Source of the DNA: Rhizophagus sp. LPA8_4_AMF
Taxonomy: Eukaryota > Glomeromycota > Glomeromycetes > Glomerales > Glomeraceae
Length of the DNA: 40,270 bases
Assembly: GCA_021464525.1 (NCBI GenBank)
Contig: JADRCO010000262.1
Location: forward strand, 1 to 40,270
Reading direction: 5' to 3'
Shown: in pieces, positions 9,698 through 19,552 of the stretch
How positions within the stretch are numbered: the first letter of the stretch is position 1
Layout: the number at the start of each line of letters is the position of its first letter
Program-made: the position numbers and the translations under genes
Notes under the pieces: generated by a model
The model's database searches: none
Told to the model about the DNA's origin: nothing
Seen by the model: only the letters and a program-made list of their open reading frames with translations

Positions 9698-12600
9698 TTA
9701 TGATGATTCTTGAGATTCCATATTCATATCTTCATTTTCTTTCATTTGATCAATATTATTTGATTCATTATTGTTATTAATACCAAAATCAAAATCATTC
9801 GTAATATCATCAACATTTTCAATAATTTCAACATCAATATCTTTCAAATCTTCTATTTTATCATCATCACCAATTCCATTATTAAATACTTTTTTACTTC
9901 CTATTAACCTTCTTTCATTTTCATTTCTTTCTTCAATAATTCGATTCAATAATTTATCATCTTTTTCAATTTGTTGATAAATATCCACATCATTAGGTAA
10001 CACTATACTCTTTACTATTTTTACTAAATAATTAGGCATCAAAGCTAAACTAACGGTTATTATAATGGTAAACCAATATTCATAACTAACTCCAACTTTT
10101 GAAAATACACCTCTAACTTCATTAATATTACTAGGATATAAATAATTATATAGAGTTTGAAATAAGAACCATCCAAATAATGTTAAAAATGATGTAAAAT
10201 GTGTAATAAAAGTCCAATTATGACATTCTAAATATGCTATTTTAAATGTTACAACAAATACAACGCAAGTATATACTGTCATTCCTAATTCATAAAGGTG
10301 AGGGGATCCAATTGCTCTTAATTCGAATTCAGTTATAACTTCATGTAAACAAAATGGTATTAAAACTATCATGAATGCGTGATATATTCCTGCACATACC
10401 CATGAGAGAAAGATTCTTAAATTAAACGCTGAATTTAATTGTCCCATTGTATGATATAATTCTGGTACTCCCATCAATGTTTTTTTATTCAAATCTTTTT
10501 CAAACATACCAATAACTAATACTGGTAATGATGAAAATAATGTATTATAAGCGGAAAGTGTCCAATGTTCATATAAACTCGTTTCAGAAAATCCAGTGAA
10601 AAATTGGTATATGCCTTGTGTAATATAAAAACACATACACTTGTAAAAAGTTCCAAGAACAAATTTTGAAACTCGAATATAAGACCATCGTCCATGAACA
10701 AATAATAATGTCATTAAATAACGAAATTGTGCTATTGAGTAATCACTTGTTCTAGCAGCTTGTAAACCTTCTCGACCCATTATACCAATTCCAACATGTG
10801 CCTCTTGAATCATTGCAATATCATTAGCTCCATCTCCTATCGCTAATGTAACAGCGTTAGTTAATTTTTCTCTTATTTTACGAACTACAAGAGCTTTTTG
10901 ACATGGACTTACACGACAGCAAATAACTGCTTCACATAAAATACCTAAATTAATAAATAAATCCATGATTTCCGGATTTTGTTCAATAATCATTAAAGTA
11001 GCTCCATCTATAATTGCCACCGCATGATTTGCTTTTCCTTTATGAATTTTCTTTAAAGAACTTTGTAATTTCTTTTTTAAATCAACGTTTGAATCCACGA
11101 TAATTATGGTTGAATATTCTTTTATCAAAGAACATGAATGTCCTATATTAATCGCAGTCTCACGTTTGTCACCTGTCAACATCCAAATTTTAATTCCTGC
11201 TCTACGTAATTTATCAATCGTTTCAGGTACACCATTTTGTAATTTATCTTCGATCGCTGTTGCCCCTGTAATTTCTAAATCACGTTCAATCAATTCAGCG
11301 ACATCTTCAAGTTTTTTTTGTCTATCAACCAATGAAGTGGATGCTGTTTGATATAATTTATTCCATGTGGTATATTCATCTTCATCAATAAATTTATGTC
11401 CATAAAGTAAAGTTCTAAGACCTTCTGTTGAAAATTCTTGAATATGTTGAATGGTTCTACTATAAAGCCACTTATCATCATGAATTGAAAACAAATCTTT
11501 CACATGGTTTTGATTCGTATTTTCAATGAAAAGTTTTTTATCTAACATTGTTTTGGTTTGAGGATGTCTCAACCTATCAAGTATAACAGTATCTGCTCCT
11601 TTACATAACAAACATATCCTTCCATCAGGTAATCGATAAATAATAGACATTCTCTTTCGTTTGCTTGAAAATTCGATAACATTCAAAATCTTGTAATCTT
11701 CATAAGACACATTATCTTCATTAAGAACTTTTAAACCATCAGGTCCATCATTAAAAACTTGAAGAGATACAACACCCATAGAACGATTTGAAACCATATA
11801 ACCTAATTCTTTTGCTGTAGTGACAATAGCAAATTCATCTGGAGAAGCAGATTGATAAAAAATTTCTCGAGAATTTAAATCTACTTCAGGAACGCACGTG
11901 TGACATAAAGCCATGGCGAGTAAAAAAAATCTCGCCCTTTCTCCAAAAGGAGTATTATATTGATGTTTAATTATGGACAATAAATCAAGCGTAGATCGTA
12001 TCTTTTGATTTGATATAGCTTTTTGAGAATTCATGGATGCAAATGAATTACATCTACTATTCGCTGATGAACGAGGAGCAATCATTGAAAAAGTACTAGC
12101 AACGGAATTTTTTCTACATAATGGATCAATTTGAATACTTTGCTCTTCAATAATCTCATTCGAAACACGACCTATTTGATTATTAGCCTTTCTTAATGAT
12201 ATGATCGAGGAAAGTGAATGTTTTTGAAGTTTTAATAATAATTCATCATCCTGAAATTTACTAACACTTAAATCATGTAAAAAAGATCTACCACCAACGC
12301 TTAACCTCCTAAATAACATAATATTATCCGTTAAAGTACCAGTCTTATCGGAAAATAAATAATTAACTTGACCTAATTCCTCATTAATTGTACAAGTACG
12401 AGCCTCAGCAGGTGTATCGGTCTCTTCATGATACATATCCAAATCGTGATTAATGAAATAAACTTGAGCTAATTTAATAATTTCCAAGGTAACATATAAA
12501 GATATTGGGATCATAGTATTATAAAGAATGATATAAGCGAAAAATGTGGAAACTAAGTTATGTTTTAAATGATGACCCAAATACCAAAAATCTTCTGCAT

Positions 12601-14011
12601 TTACAGCCCAATAATAAGCCAAGATTGTATAAATCGTAGCCAAAATTAATACAAAACAAAATATTATCAAAACAACACGGTTCATATATTTTTGTATACT
12701 AGGAGCTTTAGTACGAATATTTTTTGTCGCATTCATTCGTAATTTTGTTTCCTTCCCTGTAAAGATAACCAACCCATAAATCTCGGGAGTATTACGTAAT
12801 ATTGTTCCTCTTAATAAGGTTTGATCATTAGTTAATGGATAAGTTGTTCCATTAAATTCAATTGATCCATCAAAATTATATAAATCCTGATTCGGATTTT
12901 CGGTTTTGATATTTCCTAATTGATAAAAAAAATTAATAAAATAATTGAAATTATTACGTAAGGATAAATAAATAAATATATATATATATATAAAATATAT
13001 ACCGGAAAAATTAGCAAGAGCCTCAGGTGAAATTAATAAAGAATTTGTTTCTTTCAATGCTTGTCGTTGTTTTAGGTTAGTTTCGCCATCTAATGCAGCA
13101 GTTTCAACATAACATATTCCTTCCTCTCCTTTTGAATGTAACAATAATAAATCAGCAGGAATCCATTCTTGAGATTTTATTGAAACAATATCACCAACTT
13201 GTAAATTTTTCCATTTTGTTTTTGTCCATAAACCAATTCGTTGAGATGAAACATCATTTGAACGATATACATGTAACGATAAACATTCATTATTATTCTC
13301 AACTTTATCTTGTTTATGTCTTCGAATATCATCAAAACCTTCATGAGCTATAGATAGAGACATAAAACTTAATAATGGGATTAAAGTCGTAAATTGACCA
13401 GTAGGGGACCAACCAGGAATTGTTTGTATAACAGCGACGAATAAGAAATAAAGATTAGCAATTTTCGAGAATTGAGCGTAAAGTTGTTTTGGAAGGAAAT
13501 TATAAAATGTATAACGGGAAGTTGTGATCGAATTATTAATAAAAGGTTTATTCGTTCTTGGATCAAAAGGAGGTTCTTTACGTTCAGGTAATATAAGAAT
13601 TTCTCGATAAGAAATTTCAGAACATTGACCATATATTAATGTCCTAAGTTTTTTTATCACGTGACATAAAGCCATTTTCATAGTATTAGGCATTATATAA
13701 TTATTTATGGGAGATTCTTTTGACTCTTTTTCATTATTTTTCATATTAACAAAATTTCGAACGTCCACCAAATCTAAAGAATCTACGCTAATCTTTGAAA
13801 AACAAGGATCATTTTTTGAACTTTTATACATTTCATCCATAACATCCATAGTTAAACCATTATCGTCTAATGGATTTTTTTTGCCAAGATATTTTGTAAT
13901 CGGGACTTCTTGGGAACTTGTAAGGTCTTGGCGTAATGATTGGCTATGTGAATTTGACAATGAATGATCACACTCTTTCAATGAATTATATAAATTGGTA
14001 ATATCTTCCAT
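9698..14011 (-). CDS. DNF3: P4-ATPase phospholipid flippase, Dnf3-like, two exons, 1408 aa
   Basis: Exons are 14011-13003 and 12915-9698. The 87-nt intron (13002-12916, GTATAT..TTAG) is a multiple of three without a stop. The first ATG is at 14011; the frame before it starts only with TTG. Motifs in order, numbered on the spliced protein: P4 N-terminal region LYAQFSKIANLYFLF from about 177; actuator DGET at 308; PISL at 473-476, where pumps of other P-type classes have PEGL; phosphorylation motif DKTGTLTDN with the acceptor Asp at 526; KGAD in the nucleotide domain; TGDKRETA from 917; hinge GDGANDIAMIQEA from 1030. About ten membrane segments follow the family plan, and the tail is acidic. 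The enzyme moves phospholipids to the cytosolic leaflet of Golgi, endosome or plasma membrane. TDN after DKTGTL and the EELGQVNYLF lead-in favour Dnf3 over Dnf1/2. Confidence 0.93.
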   Translation of the reverse strand: MEDITNLYNSLKECDHSLSNSHSQSLRQDLTSSQEVPITKYLGKKNPLDDNGLTMDVMDEMYKSSKNDPCFSKISVDSLDLVDVRNFVNMKNNEKESKESPINNYIMPNTMKMALCHVIKKLRTLIYGQCSEISYREILILPERKEPPFDPRTNKPFINNSITTSRYTFYNFLPKQLYAQFSKIANLYFLFVAVIQTIPGWSPTGQFTTLIPLLSFMSLSIAHEGFDDIRRHKQDKVENNNECLSLHVYRSNDVSSQRIGLWTKTKWKNLQVGDIVSIKSQEWIPADLLLLHSKGEEGICYVETAALDGETNLKQRQALKETNSLLISPEALANFSGIYFIYIYIFIYLSLRNNFNYFINFFYQLGNIKTENPNQDLYNFDGSIEFNGTTYPLTNDQTLLRGTILRNTPEIYGLVIFTGKETKLRMNATKNIRTKAPSIQKYMNRVVLIIFCFVLILATIYTILAYYWAVNAEDFWYLGHHLKHNLVSTFFAYIILYNTMIPISLYVTLEIIKLAQVYFINHDLDMYHEETDTPAEARTCTINEELGQVNYLFSDKTGTLTDNIMLFRRLSVGGRSFLHDLSVSKFQDDELLLKLQKHSLSSIISLRKANNQIGRVSNEIIEEQSIQIDPLCRKNSVASTFSMIAPRSSANSRCNSFASMNSQKAISNQKIRSTLDLLSIIKHQYNTPFGERARFFLLAMALCHTCVPEVDLNSREIFYQSASPDEFAIVTTAKELGYMVSNRSMGVVSLQVFNDGPDGLKVLNEDNVSYEDYKILNVIEFSSKRKRMSIIYRLPDGRICLLCKGADTVILDRLRHPQTKTMLDKKLFIENTNQNHVKDLFSIHDDKWLYSRTIQHIQEFSTEGLRTLLYGHKFIDEDEYTTWNKLYQTASTSLVDRQKKLEDVAELIERDLEITGATAIEDKLQNGVPETIDKLRRAGIKIWMLTGDKRETAINIGHSCSLIKEYSTIIIVDSNVDLKKKLQSSLKKIHKGKANHAVAIIDGATLMIIEQNPEIMDLFINLGILCEAVICCRVSPCQKALVVRKIREKLTNAVTLAIGDGANDIAMIQEAHVGIGIMGREGLQAARTSDYSIAQFRYLMTLLFVHGRWSYIRVSKFVLGTFYKCMCFYITQGIYQFFTGFSETSLYEHWTLSAYNTLFSSLPVLVIGMFEKDLNKKTLMGVPELYHTMGQLNSAFNLRIFLSWVCAGIYHAFMIVLIPFCLHEVITEFELRAIGSPHLYELGMTVYTCVVFVVTFKIAYLECHNWTFITHFTSFLTLFGWFLFQTLYNYLYPSNINEVRGVFSKVGVSYEYWFTIIITVSLALMPNYLVKIVKSIVLPNDVDIYQQIEKDDKLLNRIIEERNENERRLIGSKKVFNNGIGDDDKIEDLKDIDVEIIENVDDITNDFDFGINNNNESNNIDQMKENEDMNMESQESS

Positions 14012-15440
14012 GTCTATCAAAAATTATTTTATCTCTTTTTTATTACTTTTTTCACGAGGAAAAAAAAAAAAAAAAAATTGAATTAAAATTCATTTAGGAA
14101 GGAGGAACAGGGGTTTTATTATAGAAGTGAAGGTCAACCTTAATTAGAAAAAATTAAAAATAGAAAATTCTTTAGCTTATCTTTTAAATTTTAAAATAAA
14201 ATCTTGGTATAACAACATTAAATCATTTAATTTACCTTTTTTAAAATAATCCGATGAAATCGGATATATTAGAATTTTCTATTTTAAAAAAATTTATAAT
14301 TGATTTTTGAACCCGCCGTAAAAATTAAAAATACAAAAATGTACAAGGGAAAAATATTGTGTAGCGTATGGAATGATCAATTGGACCCTACCGAGGTGTC
14401 ACGAAATCATTGTGACAATGAGTAAAAAAATGTCTTGAGATAAATAAAAATTAAAAATATAAAAAATATAAAGGAAGATAGCGAATAATTAAAATAATTC
14501 GCGTTGTTAATTTAAATATGTTCTAACAAGAAAAAGGCTTGGAGGCTTATAAATGAGATAGCCGAGAGATAGATTTAAACTTTAAAGAACCAAAGGATTA
14601 TTATAATTATGTGAACTTCACGATATTTACACAGATGAGATGATAATTTATTTATATAGTATATACATATATGGTATAATATGTTTAAAATCGTAAATAT
14701 TTTTTTAAAAAAAACTGTCGTCGATAAAAAAATCTTTTTTGTAGTATTTAAATAAAATTAACCTTGTTCCAAATAAAACTTGGTTTGAATTAATCGGAGT
14801 CGGAGTTATAAAAGTAGTTTATTATCTTGAAAATCTTAATCAAATGTAGTTTATACAATAAATAATCCATAAACTTTTTAAACCCTCGGATAAGAAATAT
14901 TTAAGAAGGCGGATGTTACAATTGTTACATGATACACTATGATAGATAAACGTTTGTGGATAATCCTGCAGGTGGCAAACCTGCAACCAATTAGAAAACC
15001 TTATTGAATTCACGCGATATACCGAAGTTACATTTCTATTAAGAAAGCATATCTTGGAATATAAAGCCTATCAGATCAAAGATGTTAGATTTAGATATTT
15101 AGATCATCGGATCGTCTTTATTCTTTATCAGAAATTGAGATAAAAAAATGATAATAAAAGGCAGATAAACAATATCTGTATGATCTGGATGTCAAATATG
15201 TCAAAGTTTTTAATTGTTAAAGAAGTCTAATTTTATAAATTTACTTATATGGATGGTTTCTAATTTTGTATTCATATATGTGATTCAGACCGTGATTATT
15301 CCGTTGGCTCTATTCACTTTTTTGGTATTATTACCAATGCTTCTTTTTGGCGATCCCGTCACGGCAACACTGATTTTGTATTTATATTCCATGTGATAAA
15401 GATTGATGAAAAATTTTGTGCTGCAGAAACCACTTTAATA
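14012..15440. promoter_or_regulatory. Divergent intergenic region between flippase and ankyrin gene
   Basis: About 1.4 kb, AT-rich, without a supported exon. It must hold the promoters of the minus-strand flippase and the plus-strand ankyrin gene. A short perfect hairpin lies at 14967-14985. A hydrophobic open frame at 15250-15396 (47 codons with ATG, containing FLVLLPMLLFGDP) was not accepted as a gene. Poly(A) runs lie at 14060-14079. Confidence 0.45.
14967..14985. other. Perfect 7-bp inverted repeat with 5-base loop
   Basis: TGCAGGT, GGCAA, ACCTGCA: the arms are exact reverse complements. It is G+C-rich against an AT-rich intergenic background, about 460 bp before the ankyrin gene start. 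It could be a binding site for a dimeric regulator or simply chance; no partner site was seen. Confidence 0.45.
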
Positions 15441-16812
15441 ATGTCTTCTCTTACAAAATATGTACAGAGAGAGGATTTATCCTCACTTCGTAACTATTTA
15501 ACCACTATTCCTATTGAGGAAGCACGCAAAATAATAAATTCTCCAGATATACATGGAGATACACTTGTACATTTTGCTGCTCGTTCTTACAAGAAAAATA
15601 TTTTATCGTTTTTAATTGAAGATATGGGTGGTAATGCTATGGCGGTTAATATTCACGGTAACTTTACTCTTTAATTTTTTCTTGTAATTTCATTGCTTTT
15701 TTTCGTTGTGAAAAATTTTTAATTTCTTTCGTAAATAAAATCAATAAGATATGTTAAAATAGGTCGTCAACCACTTCACGAAGCAATTAATGATTATGAA
15801 TGTGTAAAATATTTATGTGAACAAAATGTTGATGTTAATTGTATGAAACGTGGCGATTGGACTTCGTTAATGATCTCTTGTAAGATTTTTTTTTTTTTAA
15901 AAAAAAAAAAAATAAAAAAATTAGATAATGTAATTATTTATTTTTTTTTTCTTTCTAGCAATGAAAGGTGATCTTAATATAGTAAAAGAGTTAATTAAAC
16001 ATGGAGCTAATGTAAATTTCTTAAATAAAGATGGTTGGAGTAGTCTCCATCTTGCTGCGAAAGAAGGTAAAGAAAATTAAAATACAGTTAAAACATCGTT
16101 AAAACATCAACTTAATGTTAAAAAGTTTTCAATTATCTAAGATGAAAATATCATTCTTCTTCTTCAGGTCATTTGGACGTTGTGATTTATTTATATAATA
16201 TATCACCTACTTTATCATTAACACAAAGTAAATCGGGAAGACTACCTATTCATACAGCTGCATTATGTAATCATCATGAAATAGTTTTTAAATTACTTTC
16301 ATTAGCATCTAACGAAGAAATTAAACAATATTTATTAAATTCAAGTGATAATGGAGGAACAAATTTATTACAAAATTTTGTAATTTGTGGAAACGTACAA
16401 ATTGTAAAAAAATTAATTGATGAATATAACGTTAAAATTGATCATAAAGATAAACTTGGTAGAGAAGCTATTCATCATGCAGCTATCATAGGGAATAAAG
16501 AAATGATAGAATTATTATTTGAAAGAGGTGCTAATATTAACGTACAAGATAATTGGGACAAATTTACTTCATTGCATCATGCTGCTAAGGAAGGACATAT
16601 TAATGTCATTAAATATTTGATTAATGTGTGTCATGCTAATGTAGATATTAAGGATAATCATGGAAGGACAGCAAAAGATATTGGTACGTTATCATTGTTT
16701 CTTTAAAAAATATGTGTGTATATATAATGCATTAATTTTAATTAATTTAATATATAATTTTTGTAAATTAGCTATTTTATGGGATAGAAAAGATATAATA
16801 GAAATATTATAG
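15441..16812 (+). CDS. Ankyrin-repeat protein, five exons, 332 aa
   Basis: Exons are 15441-15657, 15763-15879, 15959-16066, 16168-16683 and 16772-16812, 999 nt in total. All four introns are phase 1. The ATG at 15441 (MSSLTKYV) is the first in frame. Ankyrin signatures recur from about residue 50 to the end: GDTLVHFAARS, GRQPLHEAIND, GWSSLHLAAKEG, GRLPIHTAALCNH, GREAIHHAAIIGN, FTSLHHAAKEG and GRTAKDI. There is no membrane segment, signal peptide, kinase or other catalytic domain, so it is a pure ankyrin scaffold of about eight repeats. Such proteins bind partner proteins; the partner cannot be told from the sequence. Intron 2 contains a long T-run/A-run palindrome near 15890-15912. Confidence 0.88.
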
Positions 16813-16963
16813 TTTATTTCTGACGGTATTATCTTCATAATCAATTAAAAGAATGGAAAGGAAATTGTTTACATTGGTGATGTTACATTTACAGTATATC
16901 TTTTGAATTTCATATTTTTGTTTTTTATATTAGAATAACAATGTGTAAAATATTAAAAAAAAA

Positions 16964-17181
16964 AATTTTTTATTGAATAATATAATTGAAAATCAGAGGT
17001 TGATTCAGTGAGACTGATAAATGATTCAATCTCGCAAAAAATTTTTTATTGAATAATATATTTTATAATCAGAGGTTGTTGATTCAGTGGGACTGATTCG
17101 ATCACGCAAAAATTTTTTATTGTATAATATATTTTATAATCAGAGGTTGATTCAATGGGACTGATAACTGATTCACTTTGC
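16964..17181. repeat. Three-copy tandem minisatellite, 71-76 bp units
   Basis: Units start at 16964, 17040 and 17111. Each begins with a run of six T followed by ATTG, continues with AATAATATA and AATCAGAGGTTGATTCA, and ends near ACTGATT with a CGCAAAA or TTTGCAA border. Copies differ by a few substitutions and short indels: unit 2 has an extra GTT in AGAGGTTGTTGATTCAG, and unit 1 has a longer GATAAATGATTCAATC segment. It lies about 150 bp beyond the ankyrin stop codon, so it may be transcribed in the 3' UTR. Confidence 0.85.
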
Positions 17182-17298
17182 AATGTATTTAAAAAGATTA
17201 TCTAATCTAATACTTTATCATTAAATTATTCTCTTTAAGTTTTTTCTTATATACTGTACTTCTTTAAATTTAGTGAATCTCCCGGATTTGTTGAATAA

Positions 17299-17469
17299 AT
17301 GAATCAAGTACCACATGATTCAAGTACCAAGACAAAGTTCGTTGCACTTCATGAGAGGAATAGTAATATTTCTGCAATTTACGCAAATCAAAGTTTCTTT
17401 AACATCCCAAAGACATCTGTAGGAACATTACTCACATCTCTTTGTATGAAGGTCGCTCCTTTTTACTGA
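17299..17469 (+). pseudogene. Possible helix-turn-helix relic of a transposase
   Basis: An ATG-started frame of 56 codons contains FVALHERNSNISAIYANQ and, next to it, FFNIPKTSVGTLLTSL. The spacing of hydrophobic residues and the IPKTSVGTLL end recall the N-terminal HTH of pogo/Tc1-type transposases (consensus like 'IA..F.IPKSTV...L'). No catalytic domain follows. It may instead be a chance ORF. Position next to a minisatellite fits a repeat-derived stretch. Confidence 0.25.
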
Positions 17470-17946
17470 ATATTCTCGTATCTTGGATAATTCACAGAAT
17501 TAAATAGATTACATAGAACTATGGTGGGAGAATACTGTAAGCATAATATCGGATCTCTTGCTCTTCATTCATTCCTCATTAATTTCTGTACGTAAAAATT
17601 TTATAAAATGTAGTAATTCAAGAATCTACCGCTTTCAACTTTGAAACTTAGATTCTATCTACATTATTCCGTTATAATTGATTATCATCTTTACATGATT
17701 GATAACAAGCCAGTAACAGTAGAACAATAAAAAAATTGTTTTTTTCAAGTCATAATTTATTTATGATGCTTCAATAATGTAATGATAATGTATGTATATA
17801 ATAATGTATGAAAATACAAAAATATTTAAGGTTATTAAATAATTTTTTTAATGAAAAAGCTTTATTATTAAAATGTGTAATTTCTCGCCCACAAAAAAAT
17901 TAAATATTATTCCGATATTACTATGTTTTTAGCCACTAAAATATAA

Positions 17947-18616
17947 TTAATCCTCCACTAAAACGTTGTCAATCTTATAAATGATTCCATTTGCAGCTAT
18001 TAAATTTGAAATAGTATTTACTCTTCCATTTAATTTAAAAGTGCCATTCCTATTCTTTTCAACTTTAATTTTAGTTTTGCTTTTTAAAGTATCTATTTCT
18101 TCACCATCTGGGAGTGTTGAGTAAGCTTTAGGCACAATATGTGCCAAAGCAAATTGATGTAATTTTTCTGTTGGATCTTCTGATTTATCGTTAACTTGAC
18201 CTGGTTTACGAGTTAAATTACGAAAAGCAGAATTTGTAGGTGCAAATATGGTGAGCGATACAGTCAGATTTGCAATCAAATCAGACTTTTTTGTTTTAAA
18301 AAAAAAATAATTTAAAATTAGTTTTTATTTCAAAATTTCGTTAAAAAGAAATATTTGTGAATATGTTACTTACAGTATCTGCAAACTTTCTCAATACGTC
18401 TACGAAAGTTGTTAGATCCCTTTCTTGGGGTATTAAATCATCTATAGTAGAAGGTCCTGTGGAAATCGTTACTTCGTCATTATCTTGCATATTAAATTTG
18501 TTTCTTTCGTCGTTATTCATATTTCTGTAAGAAAATTCCGGTACTAATAATTGACCAATCGTACTTAAAATCAACAATGAAACTATAAATGTAAAAGCGA
18601 TTCTTTTTTGTCCCAT
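17947..18616 (-). CDS. Fasciclin (FAS1) domain secreted or anchored protein, two exons, 193 aa
   Basis: Exons on the minus strand are 18616-18374 and 18285-17947; the 88-nt intron (GTAAGT..AAAG) is phase 0. The protein begins MGQKRIAFTFIVSLLILSTIG, a typical secretory signal or membrane anchor. A short linker leads to one FAS1 domain. The H1-like box LTVSLTIFAPTNSAFRNL (about 88-105) and the later box LIAANGIIYKIDNVLV near the C-terminus are both clear. FAS1 domains mediate adhesion at cell surfaces. There is no C-terminal GPI signal, since the protein ends at VED, so it is either secreted or held by the N-terminal segment. It diverges from the phosphate transporter gene. Confidence 0.85.
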
Positions 18617-19058
18617 TTTAACCTTTTGATTTAACCGATAAAAAGTGTTAAAAAAGAAAAGAACACAACTATTAGTTTATACTTTTAGCCAACACGCCAA
18701 CGAATCGAATAATGTCGTCATATGGATGAATTTGGTTTTTCATTGATGTAACACCGATCACTTGATTTTTAGCATATTCATTCTTCTTTTAATTTAAGAC
18801 TTAACGGGAATTTTTAGAGTATTTCAAATATTTTGACAGGAATCTTAAAATACTTAGAAATCACATAATTTTTTCCGAATTATTAATTTTTCATTACCTT
18901 TTTAAAAAGTTATAAGGTAGCAATTGAGCATGTGATGTTAAATAGCATATGATAACAGGATATTCTTTTGAAATTCAAATGAAAATTTCTTAAAACAACA
19001 CGAATTGGGAAAAAGAAGCGTAATTGGATGAAGAATTTTTTTTTCTTTTGGATAGATT

Positions 19059-19136
19059 AGAAAAAAAAAAAAAAAAAAAATTTTTTTTTTTTTTTGGAAA
19101 AATTAAAAAAAAAAAAAAAAAAAAATTTTTTTTTTT
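19059..19136. repeat. Alternating poly(A)/poly(T) tract
   Basis: Two long A runs, each followed by a T run, are separated by GGAAAAATT. Such runs may be true low complexity or may have an uncertain length in the assembly. Confidence 0.85.
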
Positions 19137-19470
19137 ATATAATTATGCTTTCGAATAATTGTGTTGTTTGTTACACGCAGCTTCATTATTTTGAAACGTG
19201 AAATTTCAATTGGTTTTTCTCACGTCAAATTTACTTTTTGTACCCTTCGCCATATAACCATAATGGTATTACATTCTCACATTCTCTGTTTTGATCTGAT
19301 CAGCAACCAAATTTCAGCCAATAGTTCATTGCTTTTTAGGTGTTTCTTTTAATGATGCTTATCTTGAAGATATTTACTCTTTCAAAATCAAATCGGAGTA
19401 AAAAAAAAAATTTTTTTCCACTTACCACAAGTAGATAGATGTGTAAATTAACGCCCCTATGTAATTTTCT

Positions 19471-19478
19471 TATATAAA
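19471..19478 (+). promoter_or_regulatory. TATA-like box of the SPX transporter gene
   Basis: TATATAAA lies about 75 bp before the ATG at 19553. Three other genes here (22578, 29706 and 36962) have a comparable box 54-69 bp before their ATG. Confidence 0.4.
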
Positions 19479-19552
19479 CCAATCGAGTTACCATAAAAAA
19501 TTGAAAAGCATTTATTTCAAATTATTTGCTTTAAAGAGGTTAACTCATAGTC

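Larger units (their letters stand above)
16813..17946. other. Intergenic region with minisatellite and HTH-like relic
   Basis: It lies between the 3' ends of the ankyrin gene (+) and the fasciclin gene (-). It holds a three-copy tandem repeat (16964-17181) and a short HTH-like open frame (17299-17469). The remainder is AT-rich, with nothing else recognisable. Confidence 0.5.
18617..19552. promoter_or_regulatory. Divergent intergenic region, fasciclin gene / phosphate transporter
   Basis: It holds very long poly(dA) and poly(dT) tracts at about 19059-19136, which usually exclude nucleosomes. Near the transporter there is a TATA-like box (19471-19478). CACGTT on the minus strand (AACGTG at 19195-19200) matches the weaker binding sequence of the yeast phosphate regulator Pho4. 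It lies about 350 bp before the transporter ATG. Its use is inference. Confidence 0.4.

Noticed and set aside
15250..15396. 47-codon hydrophobic frame just upstream of the ankyrin gene
   Set aside because: It ends in ATG TGA TAA immediately before the ankyrin 5' region, has no family resemblance, and hydrophobic frames are common in T-rich DNA. No splice was found linking it to the ankyrin exons.
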